This document shows, in pieces, positions 1 through 12,500 of a stretch of DNA of 64,000 nt (positions within the stretch are counted from its first letter, which is position 1; each line of letters begins with the position of its first letter). Source of the stretch: Conchocele bisecta. Lineage: Eukaryota > Mollusca > Bivalvia > Lucinida > Thyasiridae. The stretch is taken from the NCBI GenBank assembly GCA_029237695.1, contig CM055275.1:87904433-87968432 (forward strand), in the 5' to 3' direction. Made by a program: the position numbers and the translations under genes. Below the pieces are notes generated by a model. That model was given only the letters and a program-made list of their open reading frames with translations, had not been told where the DNA came from and ran no database searches.

Positions 1-120
1 AAACAAAACATGATAATAATACCCCAGGGTATATGATTTTTGTATTTCCGTCCATCCGTACGATTTATGTTAAAGTTTTTGTTTTTTCAATCCACTCACT
101 TGCTCTAATTTTACCTATAT

Positions 121-400
121 TTCATTAAAGATATAGGTTGTTACCCCTTGGTTCAACCGTTTCGTCAAAACAGTTGAAATGAGTGGTATCATCATACATG
201 CGATATAGTCGCCACATTGGCGTACGTCCGTCTGTCCGGGTTTCTCACCAAGATCATGAAAAGTATAGAGATTGATCATTTAGACTAGAGGTAACAACAT
301 CAACATATATTTCATTTTGAATTATTAAAGAAAATATATTAGTTTATAAATTCTGACAAAAATATACATTTTTACCACTCAGCTGAACCGTGAAATTGCT
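121..400. repeat. Decayed palindromic repeats before exon 1
   Basis: Half-conserved arms (gttgttacc...ggttcaaccg and cagttgaaatgagtggta) belong to the MITE family whose good copies read gtgaccactcatttgaaccg. A piece of pearl-like repeat (cgatatagtcgccacattgg) sits inside. Positions 1-120 show nothing recognisable. Confidence 0.5.
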
Positions 401-436
401 CCCTGCGACAAATAACCACTATCTGTGTACTTTCAG

Positions 437-572
437 TGGCGGAGACATACGAAGGCATGCACGATACAGCCAGGATCACACAGCTGATCAAGGAAAACGC
501 CAAGATTGGATTCCTCTACCTGAGTCCAGCCGTGCCAAAATCCTCCGTCGCATATCACTACTACAACCTCAA
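437..572 (+). CDS. DNAH6: DNAH6-like exon 1 (of window)
   Basis: N-terminal tail segment, about residues 1-44 of the encoded part ([20 protein letters not shown]...). The acceptor tttcag ends at 436 and the donor gtgagt starts at 573. The first two bases complete a codon begun in an upstream exon outside the window, and the exon ends after two bases of a Lys codon. There is no start codon context, so this is an internal exon. Confidence 0.9.
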
Positions 573-3500
573 GTGAGTCCTTTTCGATACATGCTCTAAC
601 AGTTATATAGTCACTGGTCACGTTGTGTCAAACACGTCTATCGCATACCACTACCATAACGTCAAATGAGTGTTTTTTTCCAATGCCTGGTGCTGTCAAA
701 CCATTCTTTGACGTGAACAATGGTAAAGATGGTAAATATATAGAGAACAGTAGGTTAGTGCCGTGAATGGGAAAAATATCTGGCAAGGCTTAGGAAACGG
801 GATGGCCGAGGCTGTGCCGCGCCAGATATTTTTTTCCCATTCACAGCACTAACCTACTATTCTATTTATCTCGTCAACACTACAAATAGCTTTAAAATAC
901 AAAAAATAATCCCAGCCGCATCCTCAAAATCGGAGAATCGAACCACACATATTCATACGCAGTGATTAGGTCGTATTGACAGGATATCAAAAATGTTTCA
1001 TTGCACATACGCACTGTGTTGACGGAATAAAAAATAAACATCAGGCGATACAATTGTATTCATCATTATAAGGGGTAAAAGGCCTTCATGCAGTAATATT
1101 TACACCTTCTATAAATTCATAATGCAAGCGCCTATTCGACGTATTGCGTTTACATCCCAGTTCAATACATTAGACACACGCGATGTTGATTGGTTAAAGT
1201 TCGCAACATCGCTGTTCCAGGAATTGCGACAAAATGACGTAAAACATGATTATTGTTAATTTTAACACCATAATTGGTTGTTTATATTTTGAATCTTATC
1301 AGAAAATGCAGTGTAAATGTAAGTAATAAAACCATGGGCTGTTTACTGTGGTTTCACAATACATTTGGACTCCTCGCAAACTTTAAACAGACCAAATGTA
1401 TGGTTCACCCCAGTAAATGCAACAGCCCATGGTTTTATTATTCCTTAATTGTTGGAGTTTTAAAGATGGAAATCGCCACAAATCTTCGATGAGAAAAAAA
1501 CCCACACACAAATATAACAAAAAATAAACTCCAATAAATTCTCAAAAAAATCTTGTATATGACAGGGTGGTGAACCACGAGAACATCAACAAGATGGACT
1601 ACTGCACGATCAGCCAGAAGGGCGTGACTCGGATACGGAGCGACGATGAGACGGAGTTCGTCACGCTCGATCGCTGGGAACAGGAGTATGAATACTTCAG
1701 GAAACTCATCAAGGTGGGCAAATATTTTCTTCTTAACCCTTACTACGCCGGAGACGAAAATTGTCGTCTGCTGTTTTTCATTTTTGCTTTAATTCTTAAC
1801 AAAAACCTGGTTTTGACAGCACATGAGAATCGTCTCCACTGGAGACGATTCTCATGTGCTGTCAAAACCAGGTTTTTGTCGAGAAATGTTGAAAATAAAA
1901 CATTTCCAGCAGACGACAACATTTAATTCAGCGTAGTATTAAAGGGTTAATGTCAATAATGCAATGTTTCAGTATTCATTAGTTTTACAGCATCGGTTGT
2001 GTGCATCTTTTCCTTTATAAACTCAAGTTATATTTCGGCATAATTTCTAAGCTGATCACTAGCTAGTATGGTGGGTTGTAGGTGGGAGCATGCGATGGGT
2101 AATTTAATGATCGGGTTTCATCCCGACTGGAGACCTGGGCCCGGTTGATCAAAGCTTCTGTTAGCTTAGCATTGCTAAGGATTTAACAGTCTGTTAAGCT
2201 AACAGAGATTTTGAGCAACCGGGCCCAGGTTTGGCCCTCAAGTACGTCTTTGGTTATCTTGTGTTTGAGAGTTGAATCTGGTTGTAACCCTTATAATCCT
2301 ACCGGTATTACTTTTAGGGGAAGGGGTCAAGTGAGTTTGGTGTGGTATGGACCTGGCACCATGTCGGGTTATTCTAATTTCAGGGCTGAATATGTATTTG
2401 TCTTGATGTAAATATTCCACTCTGACTTTTGGATTTTCTCCCCAATGCCGCAGGTTAAATGTGTTATCGAACCGGTTGGCCCGGCCTTACATGACCTTAG
2501 CTGTTGATAATTCCAATAAACAAACAACATACTAACTAGTATGACTTTTTAGGAAGTTAGGAACTAAATGTTGTGATCGCTAACACTACTTTGCATCGAA
2601 TTCCTTAAAAATCCAATATGTGAACAATCACTTATACTTTTATGGGTCTTAACCAAATTTTGTATTCCCACCCCCTCACACACTCTCCACGTCACTCTCC
2701 CCCACCATTCTGTATCCTTGTGCACACAGTAAGTTCTACTTGACTTATCCTAATGAAATTTACTATGTATGCTTATCATGTTTATTGAATTGCAAAGTGT
2801 GACTATTTTGATTATTAGAACCCAAGATAAACTTGTTGACCAATCATTTGAACAATCTCAATTTGTATGATACTTTTAACCGTTTCAACACTACATTCCT
2901 CTTTGTGTTTGCAACCAGTGTAGATCCAGATGAGCCGGCTCATGAGCCGGCTCATCAGGATCTGCTCTTTTTGCAAGTAATTTTCATATTGTTCAGAAAA
3001 AACAACACCCCCTTCTTATAAATCGACACATCGGACAATGAATTTGTGACACTTGAATTGGTCTTTAAATTAACATATCACAGTAGTTTCTAGTTATTTG
3101 GTGTTGAAAGGGTTACTTTTCCCTTTCACCGCACATCCGGAACAATATATTCCAAGATGTTTATAACGAGGAACCCATTCATTAACTTCACATCTAAGAA
3201 TTTCATAAGGCTAAAATGTTTAATAAAGTTCGCATTGGCAGTCGATGTTGGAAATATTTTGGGCGATTTGTTCAGATTGAATGTGTTGTTCAGATTGAAT
3301 ATATAGAAATATTTGTGTAACTGTTTTGTCACATAAAGTTCAATGAAATGTGTCCAGCAGTGTACAAAAGCATACAAACAATACAGTACATGTACTATTT
3401 ATACATTGTTATCATTTGCGATAATTTGCAGATCCCCACATTCGCCCTGTTCCGGAAATGGAAGGCCTTCAATGTGTGGAGGACCAATGTTCGAACCAAG

Positions 3501-6500
3501 AAGATACACGCCTGTAAAAAGGCGCTCAATGAAAACCTCTTCATTGTCAATCCGGTGAGTTTTCTCTTCCATGCTGCCTGTACAGTGCTCATCCATACAT
3601 TATGCCTCCAGAGACAAGTTTGTGCCTAGAGCTCGGGGGACATTTTCCCACTTAAAACTGCTAATGTCCCTTAAACTATTAGAATTCCCCATTCACGTAT
3701 AATGGGACAGGGGCCCGAACCTTTGAATTGTTTATATTTGGGCCTCCTCCGACTTACAAACGATACAACATTGCTCCTTACAACATTTGCAACATTTGCA
3801 ACCACCATAGCAGGGATTCCGCTGGGGAAAATAAAAATATCGCCACTTTTTTTTTTTCTCGAAAATTGGAATTTTTTATCGCCAATTGTTTATTTTTTAT
3901 CGCCAATTGCGAAAGTGGCGATCGCCAGCGGAATCCCTGCATAGCCCCTGGTCAGACAGTGCATCCTCATCAGGACCTATGCTGTCTGTCAGTCTGGCTA
4001 ACTGCCATGCACAAAACAATTTTAACCATACCGACTGAATGTACAAAGGGACCAAGATCGAAGTGGCTGGGGTCCGAAATGTACGTGTTCGTATCTGGAT
4101 CTACACTGTCAAACGAGGCCTGCTACCACAAATTCCCGCGGGGTTGTGGTTAAGATTTAACCATACTGGTATAGCGCAGGGACGTTATAATATTGTAACA
4201 TTCCTTTTCTCTGCCATCGACCCATATTTCCATATTTACTTACAGTCGTTGCGGCCTGCATTGATGAACGTACGCGAGATGTGCCACCGTATCAGTGACA
4301 TGGGGCTATGTAAGGTGGAGAAGGGACACACATACTCCCTACGCGAGTTTAACGAAGCCCAGTTCACACAGCTGAGTGAAGTTGCCGGACGACTGATGGA
4401 GTTCCGAGATCTCGTGAAGGAAGTTGTGCGAAGTGCTTGTAGGACGGCATTGCTCGAAGCTGGCTTTACACCCGATGATTATTTCTACGATGGCGCTGAC
4501 AGTCCAGGTTGGTTTCCATATTACGTGTTATATTTGGCGGGAGAAATGGGTTTTAATGCATTTGTGATCTAGCAACAGCAGCCGATTTCATTAACATTGC
4601 AAAGTATAGAAAATGATAGGTCGGAAAACATGTTTAATGGCGACGCGCTAGCCTATCATTTTTTGATATACGCCGCAAATTTCACAATTACGATACAGTT
4701 AACCCTATAGTATACACCAGGGGCCGGTTTCACTAAAGTTTGTACAACTAAAATGTTCGTAAGTGCAAATTTAGGATCGTCTGGAAATTTCAATTGATGG
4801 ATTTACATTTATTGAGCATATACTGCATTTGCAGCCTATGCTCAATAAATGTAAATACAATAATTATTTACAATAAAATATTTTTAATGTGAAATTTACA
4901 GACTACCATAATTTTGCACTTACAAACATTTTAGTCGTACAACGTTTAATAATTCCAGCACAAAAATATTTACACAATTCCTTACCATTTGATTGGCCCG
5001 TAGCAAGTCTCTGTCCAAAATCTATATCCCAGTAAACTCCAATGCCGAACTACTTTCCGTAACCGTCAGGTGCAGTTAAAATAATTCTTAAGAAAACGGA
5101 AAATAAACACATTTTCTTGATGAATTTATTTAAAATGCTGGAATTATAAGGAATGAATGGCATTTTTCTTGAATTTATCGGGGATATAAACTTGGAAAAG
5201 TCGCGGGAATACTGGACGAAGCGATAAAAAATTACAATTTTTTTTCGAAAATTGTAATTTTTTAAGGCCTCGTCCAGTATTCCCGCGACTTTTCCAAGTT
5301 TATACCCCGATAAATTCCACAAAAAGGCCATTCATTCCTATAGTGAAACAGCCCCCTGCATGATGATTGTTTTTATGTTGGGGCAGATAGTCCATGATTG
5401 TTTTCTCACTCTGTTGTATCAGCATGATTTCGTGTTTAATAGCCAAAAGTTTGTCGGCAGCAAAACGTGGAACAGACAGTAATATACTAGGTAACAATAT
5501 AAAAATCATCGTACACACATTTTTATCATACAAAGTTTAGTGAAACGGACCCCAGTTACTTAGGTGTGAAATGGTTAATTGTTTGTTTGTTGGGGTTTAA
5601 CGGCCTATCAACAGCTAAGGTCATTTAAGCCCGGGTCAATGGGTTTAGTACTAAGTATCATATATTACCTGTACATGTACAAATGGGGGGAAATCCCAAA
5701 ATCATAACGGAATATTTACAATAAAAAAAACTATATATTCAGCCCTGAAATCAGAATAATCCTGATCTGGTGCCAGGTCCTCGCCACACCAGAATCACTT
5801 GCCCCCCTCCCGAAAGCAGTAGAATCAGTCATAATCTTACTACTTTTATAATGGGCAATAACCCAATTCAACTCCTGTGTAACAAAAGAGCCAAATATAA
5901 AAACGTACCGGAGGGACAAACCAGGCAAATCTCGATTCCTATAGGGAGGAACCCCTACCGTTAATTTACGTTGTCGCGTTCGCCTGACCAACCACCCACG
6001 TGAAAGGGTTAAACATCCCGGTATAATTCCACTCCCACAGGAGGTGAGTTTGGCGGTATGGGTGCGCCAGGGACAGCCTCCAGCTACCTGATGCAGAGTA
6101 ACTACGACATGGACATATACGGGGAGGCTCCGGACAAAATGACGTACACCGAACAGGCGAACAAACGCGCCCACTGTAAACGCCTCACATGGTGAGTAAT
6201 GAATCTTTTTAAAAAATTCTCTTTGAAGCTATCTCCAGACTTGTGTATTTTGATATCAAGTACATCAGGGAAGATAAAAAGTAGTTTTGGTCTCATTTGG
6301 TGAGAAAAATTGACTTAATGGAGCTGAGATGACTGCCATTTTTGGTCATGTTTGTTGTATTATTTCACCCCTGCAAATGTGCCCATTGTAAAACATCTTC
6401 AGCTGCTGGCCCTAAATGATACTCTATTGTGTTGATGGGTCGTTAAGCACAATTCCATTCCACTCTTCAGCTGGCTGAGGATATGGTGATGACACACATT

Positions 6501-9500
6501 ACATGTATGTTACTGTTGTATCCTACTGGCCGACTACCTCATAGTTAACACAATGCACACACTTGCCGTCAACTCTATATCCACACTGCTGAACTACCAG
6601 AAATAGCATATTTGTAACTGGAGAAATGGGGTTTATGGGTTTGTCGACCAGTGTAGATCCAGATCAGCCTGTCCATCCACTTATAACAAGCAATAGATTG
6701 CTGTAGTCTATAGATCGTTATCAGGCTACACGATGGCATACATAACCGTTACTACTACAGTGTTATCAGGCTACACGATGGCATACATAACCGTCACTAC
6801 TACAGTGTTTATATCAGGCTACACGATGGCATACGTAACCGTCACTACTACAGTGTTATCAGGCTACACGATGGCATACGTAACCGTCACTACTACAGTG
6901 TTATCAGGCTACACGATGGCATACGTAACCGTCACTACTATAGTGTTATCAGGCTACACGATGGCATACATAACCGTCACTACTATAGTGTTATCAGGCT
7001 ACACGATGGCATACATAACCGTCACTACTACAGTGTTATCAGGCTACACGATGGCATACGTAACCGTTAACTAGTACAGTGTTTTCTGGCCTACAGTGGG
7101 GTCAGCGTGTAAGTGTGCACACAAACGACACGACAGGTTGGTTCCAATCTGTCGTGTTCGTTCGTGTGTGCACTTACACGCTGACCCCACTGTATATGTT
7201 ACAGTTTTATCCGGCTGTCGGATTACCTAATCGTCAACACGATGCACGTGCTGGCGGTCAACTCGGTGTCCACATTGCTCAACTACCTGACAGAACAGCT
7301 CCAGAACACTCCGACCCTCGCACAGATACAGGGGCTCGAGGAAGAGGAGAAGAAAGAGGCATCAGAAGACGACAAGGTGTGCTGTTTGAAAAATTTACCC
7401 TTTCACCCCTAAATAACTGGAATGGATTTTGATATGTTAATTTTCCGACTAATCCAATCATCACAAAATGATTTTCAGATGAGTCCAATTATTAAAAGAA
7501 ATAGGAGAATTGCTTGCAAAAAGTGCAGATCCTGATGAGACGTCTCGTCACAATCTGGATCTACACTGTTTGCAAACACCGCTATAGTGGTCTGTAGTGT
7601 TGAAAGGGTTAATGTAGTCGAAAACCATGTAAACTATCTGATCAAGGTCTGCACTGTTCACCATTCAGTCGGTGAAACACACGCCAAAAAAAAATCCACA
7701 AACGCCGTAAGCCCAAATTCCCCAGTCACTGACACATGTGACCTTGTTATGTAAAACAAAAAAACTCAACACTACAATCGAAGTTTACATTTGAACTGAT
7801 TGTCGTAACTTGTGTTATTGTTCCTTATGTAAGATCATACGTACAGTCATGCCAAAATAGTCATAGCCTTTAATGCTATATCTGTTCTGGTCATGGCTTA
7901 AACCTTAGACCGCTACACACAACAATTGTCGTCTGCTGTTGCTTTTATATCTTGCCTTATTTCTCAATAAAAACATGGTTTGACAGCACTTCAGAAGATT
8001 CCGAAGTGCTATCAAAGCATGTTGTAAATTATTCTAAAGTGCTGTCAAAGCATGTTTTTGATGATAAAAACGGAAAATAGAAAATAAACAGCAGACGACA
8101 AAAAAAATAAGGTAGCGGTCTAAGGGTTAATACGGTATTTCTTTTTGGCAAAATTTAAGACTAATATTATTGTCATTTCATATTGTATCTGTTACTGGTC
8201 ATGGCTTAACATACTGTGTCTTAATCAGATTATGCAGTTTTTTTGTCTTGGCTGCGTTGCAAAACTGGAAGCTTGTGAAATTAGGTTAAACCCATTATAA
8301 TTACAGCAGTATGAAAATTCAGAGATTTTTTTCTCTCACTATTTTCTCTATTTCTGTTTGAAAGTATATGTTGTTACCACTCATCTGAACCGTCTCGATG
8401 AGACGATTTGACGGTTCAAATGAGTGGTAACAACTTATACTTTTATGGAGAAATAAACAAAATAATCAGATTTTTTCTATAAAACATATTGTATCCATAG
8501 TCTTCACTGTATTAATATGTGGATAGACTGGGGAATTTTGTTTTGGCGCGAATGCAAGAATTTGCTGATTAATGTTAGGCTTGGATATAAGCTACACAAA
8601 GCCTGCAATATATGAGCGGCCATTGAAGAAGGGGGCTTACTGGATTTTTGACCAGTATAGCTGTCTGATGGGCTAATATATTTGTGGCTGGAGAAATGGG
8701 GCTTAATATGGGATTTGTGACAATTTGGGGCTTAATATGGGATTTGTGACAATTGTACAGGCCTCTCCCCAGAAATAATTTAAGGCTGTGGGGCGTGAAC
8801 GTCATATTTTGATGAGTCATAATTATTAAATTGGGCATATACACATATATCTCATTTAATACATGTTTAAACCTTATAATACACTCTTATAGTGCTTGCA
8901 AGGATCAAATTGAACTGAAACTAAATGAAAAAACAATCAAAATTGGAACTTTTTTACATTCTATCTTGAAATTTATAGCGCTGGGGTGCCTTCTTTTTCA
9001 AAATTAAGGCGCTGGGTGCAGCGCTATAATGGGCTGGGGAAAGGTCTGGTGTAGTTCTTGAAAAAAGCATTATGGGTATGTCATTGTTGGAATGGTGAAC
9101 AGTGCAGGTCCTAATCAGATCGTTTGGATGCACAGGCTGATAGGATCTACACCGATCGTAAAACCACAGACGATTGAACTGCCGTTTCCACATCCTTAAC
9201 CCCCCCTCCCCCACAATACTCTCTAGTATTATAACAACATAGTATAGACAGACCAGATGGATTTATCTAATGGGGGGTACAGGGCTCCAAATAAGGAATT
9301 TGTAATTGAGTATTGTCACACCATCATTTCTGAAGCAATTGGGTATTTCACAATTTTAATTTGGTAAAATAAAATCACACTACTGTTTACACATCAACAG
9401 ACAGCAATTATTGAATAGTTAGCTTTGAAATGAAAACATGTCTTGGAATTTCATTAGAATTGTCTCCTTGGAGACAATTCTAATGAAATACCAAGATGTG

Positions 9501-12500
9501 TTTTCATGTTTTCATTGAAAATAGGAAAAATATGCTATATTTGTGGACTGTTTGTTGTTTTCTGCAGCATGATAAAGGTACCACAAATTTTTAATTGCTT
9601 TTTGATACTCGCTGCTTCTGATTTCAATTGGGTTTTTGGCAATTTTAATTGGGTATTTACGCAAATACGCAGCTTATCTGAAGCTCTGGGGGTATGTGGT
9701 GGTGAGTTCAATCCCCATATATGTATCGTCAATAAGCTCCATTTCTCCAGTCGCAGCCACATATATAAATTATGGTATGGATCTAAATATTTGTTTATAC
9801 ATCAGAAATGTTTATAGCAAACAATGATCAACATGATTGGGGGTTACACTGATCACAAACTCAATTAGCCCTTTTTGCCATAGTGGTCGCATATTAACCC
9901 ATTACATGCTTAATACACCTTTACGGGTATTAAATGTTTTATTTTTATTTTTGTTATTTCTCAATGAAAGTATACAGTAGAAGTTCGATCTCTCGAAACG
10001 GCTACGGACTCGAAAAAAAGTTTGAGTCGGGCGTAGTTCGAGGGAATGAAACATATAATAGTCAATGGTTTAATTTCATCTATAATGTTTGACATAACTG
10101 TTTGACGTCTGTGAAATATTCTGGAAGAGCGTCACATAAACAACATGTATGATTTTAATGCAAACATGTCCCATTCACTTTGAATGCTGTTCAAAGTAAT
10201 GTTTTAACGCGGTTATCGTGACGCGCCGAGTTAACACCACTTAATTATTAAATTTGTGTTTTAATATAAACCGCCTGTCATTACTCAAGGGAAACAATTC
10301 AAAGAGACCATCAATCGCGAAATTCACACCTCGTTGGGAAAACAAATAAACCAACAATGGACTTACCTGTATGAGGTATTGATAGTAATTGACGTTGTTC
10401 CACTGCCCAAGGGACCACACCTTTGGTTCGAGAGTTCGAATTTGCCGTAGTTCGAACTTTAGGTAAAATTTTGAATGATTTATTTAGGAAATTTTTGGGG
10501 GCGAGTTTGAATTGTTCGACGTAGACCTGTTCGAGTAAATGAGAATCAGCTGTATGTTGTGACCACTCATTTGAACCGTCTCGATGAGACAGTTAAAATG
10601 GTGGTCGCGACATTTACTTCTGAACGCATAGAAGGAAACTATTTAGGATTTTCCGCAATCAAAATGGCATATCCTCAGCATGAAATGGGTTAAAAATTAT
10701 AAATAATCATGAGTCAAGCAAGCCTCGGAATTCCTACGTGTTTCCAGGCGGAGCCTGATAAACTTGACATTAAGCCATTCCATTCGGAACACCCATATAT
10801 GGGTATACAAATTGCTAAAAATAAATCTTCAAATTGTTCTCATTTCCCATCAAAAGTATATGTTGTGACCACTCATTTGAACCGTCTCGATGGTGGCCAC
10901 ATTATATACTTTTAGCGAGGTACAAGAAAACTAATCAGATTTTCTATCAGCAAAATGGGGAATCCTCAGCATGAAATGGGTTAAAATTTTATATTTGCCT
11001 GCTGACCTGATAATCTTGATATCCAAAGACTGAGCATCCAGACACCCCCGATAGTGAGATGGATGGGTGCATGTACATGGTTCCATCTGAAACCTGCTCC
11101 AGCGACAACTCAAAATCACAAAAGGTACCGTGGTATAATACACACAATCGCCCTGGTTGGGGCATTGCAGGATTGGTTACGAAGTTGTTACTGGATTTGT
11201 TACGAAGTTGTTGCTGGATTTGTTAGGAAGTTGTTGATGTTTTGTTGTTTTTTATGTTATTATCTACAACTTAGAAATAGAAGAGGTACTCGCAGCATAA
11301 AATGCGCAATTTCTGCCCTGGTTGGGGCATTGCGAGATTCGTTAGAAAGTGGTTTCTGTTATTTATACGTTTTGTTTATTGCTTTTCAATTTCAGCTTTT
11401 ATGTTTAAATGTTTCAGAATTAATTCAGCCCACATTTTGCATCAGTTTAAATCTCAGTCATCGTAATGAGACATATTATTTTATTTTGAAAGTTTTCAAA
11501 TGTTTGCCAAAAAAATAAAATACCCGTTACCCCTGACGAGATGAGGATTTTAAATGAAACTTGTTGAATGCAGAAAACTTGGCCTAGTCTCGTTTATTCT
11601 CCTCATTAGCTTGTTTAATAAATATATAGAGGATATTCATATTTTTGCAACGAATATGACATATATGTTTATCGAGTTGTGTGAAATATGGACATTTCAC
11701 ACCACGAGATGAACATATATGTCATATTCGCTGCACAAATATGAATATTCTATTTATTATATACCGCTCCATGGAAATTAGCAGTTTTTTAGACTGTATA
11801 CGGTAATGAATGTGAATTTGCAGCCAATTTGCAGTCCGGCATTGCAGGTGCGCGTTATGAATATAGATAGCGGAAGTAGTCGTATTTTCACCGGAAGTTG
11901 TTTATTTCATCGATGAGAACATATGACTTTTATTTACATCGTACAACTATGTATTTCATGGGTAGGTATATAATAAATTGGATCATTCATGTAAGATCCA
12001 CTATTTATTACACTCGTTGACTGATTGCACAAGAAAGCACTCATTATGAAATCAGTCAACTTGCTTAACTCATTACATCCGGAATGCACCTTGGCAGAAC
12101 TTTTTAGCTCACCTGAGCGAAGCTCATGTGAGCTATTGTTACCGCAATGTGTCCGTCGTCCGTCGTCGTCCGTCGTCCGTCGTCGTCCGTGAACATTTTC
12201 AAACGTCTTCTCCTCGGTAACCATTGGGCCTATAGTCACCAAACTTCATGGTCATGGTCCTTAGGTAGGGGGATTAAAAAATTGTTAAAATGACGTCATC
12301 ACGTAATCCAAGTCTAAAAATAGCACAAATTCTTCAAAAATCTTCTTCTCAAGAACCGCCAACCGGATTTCGACAAAACTTGGTAGGAATGATCGACGTT
12401 CATTGCTCTTTCAAAGTTGTTAAAATGGTGACCCCGGGGTCAAAAATGGGCGTGGCCCGTGGGGTCAAATTGGGGTTAAATTTTATTTTTGACCGAATAT

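Noticed and set aside
4039..4245. N-terminal extension of exon 4
   Set aside because: The frame is open upstream, but the ttacag acceptor at 4240-4245, dynein homology and the phase of exon 3 all place the exon start at 4246.
6733..7074. 113-codon repeat protein [15 protein letters not shown]
   Set aside because: It is a 45-bp minisatellite inside intron 5; the open frame follows from a period divisible by three.
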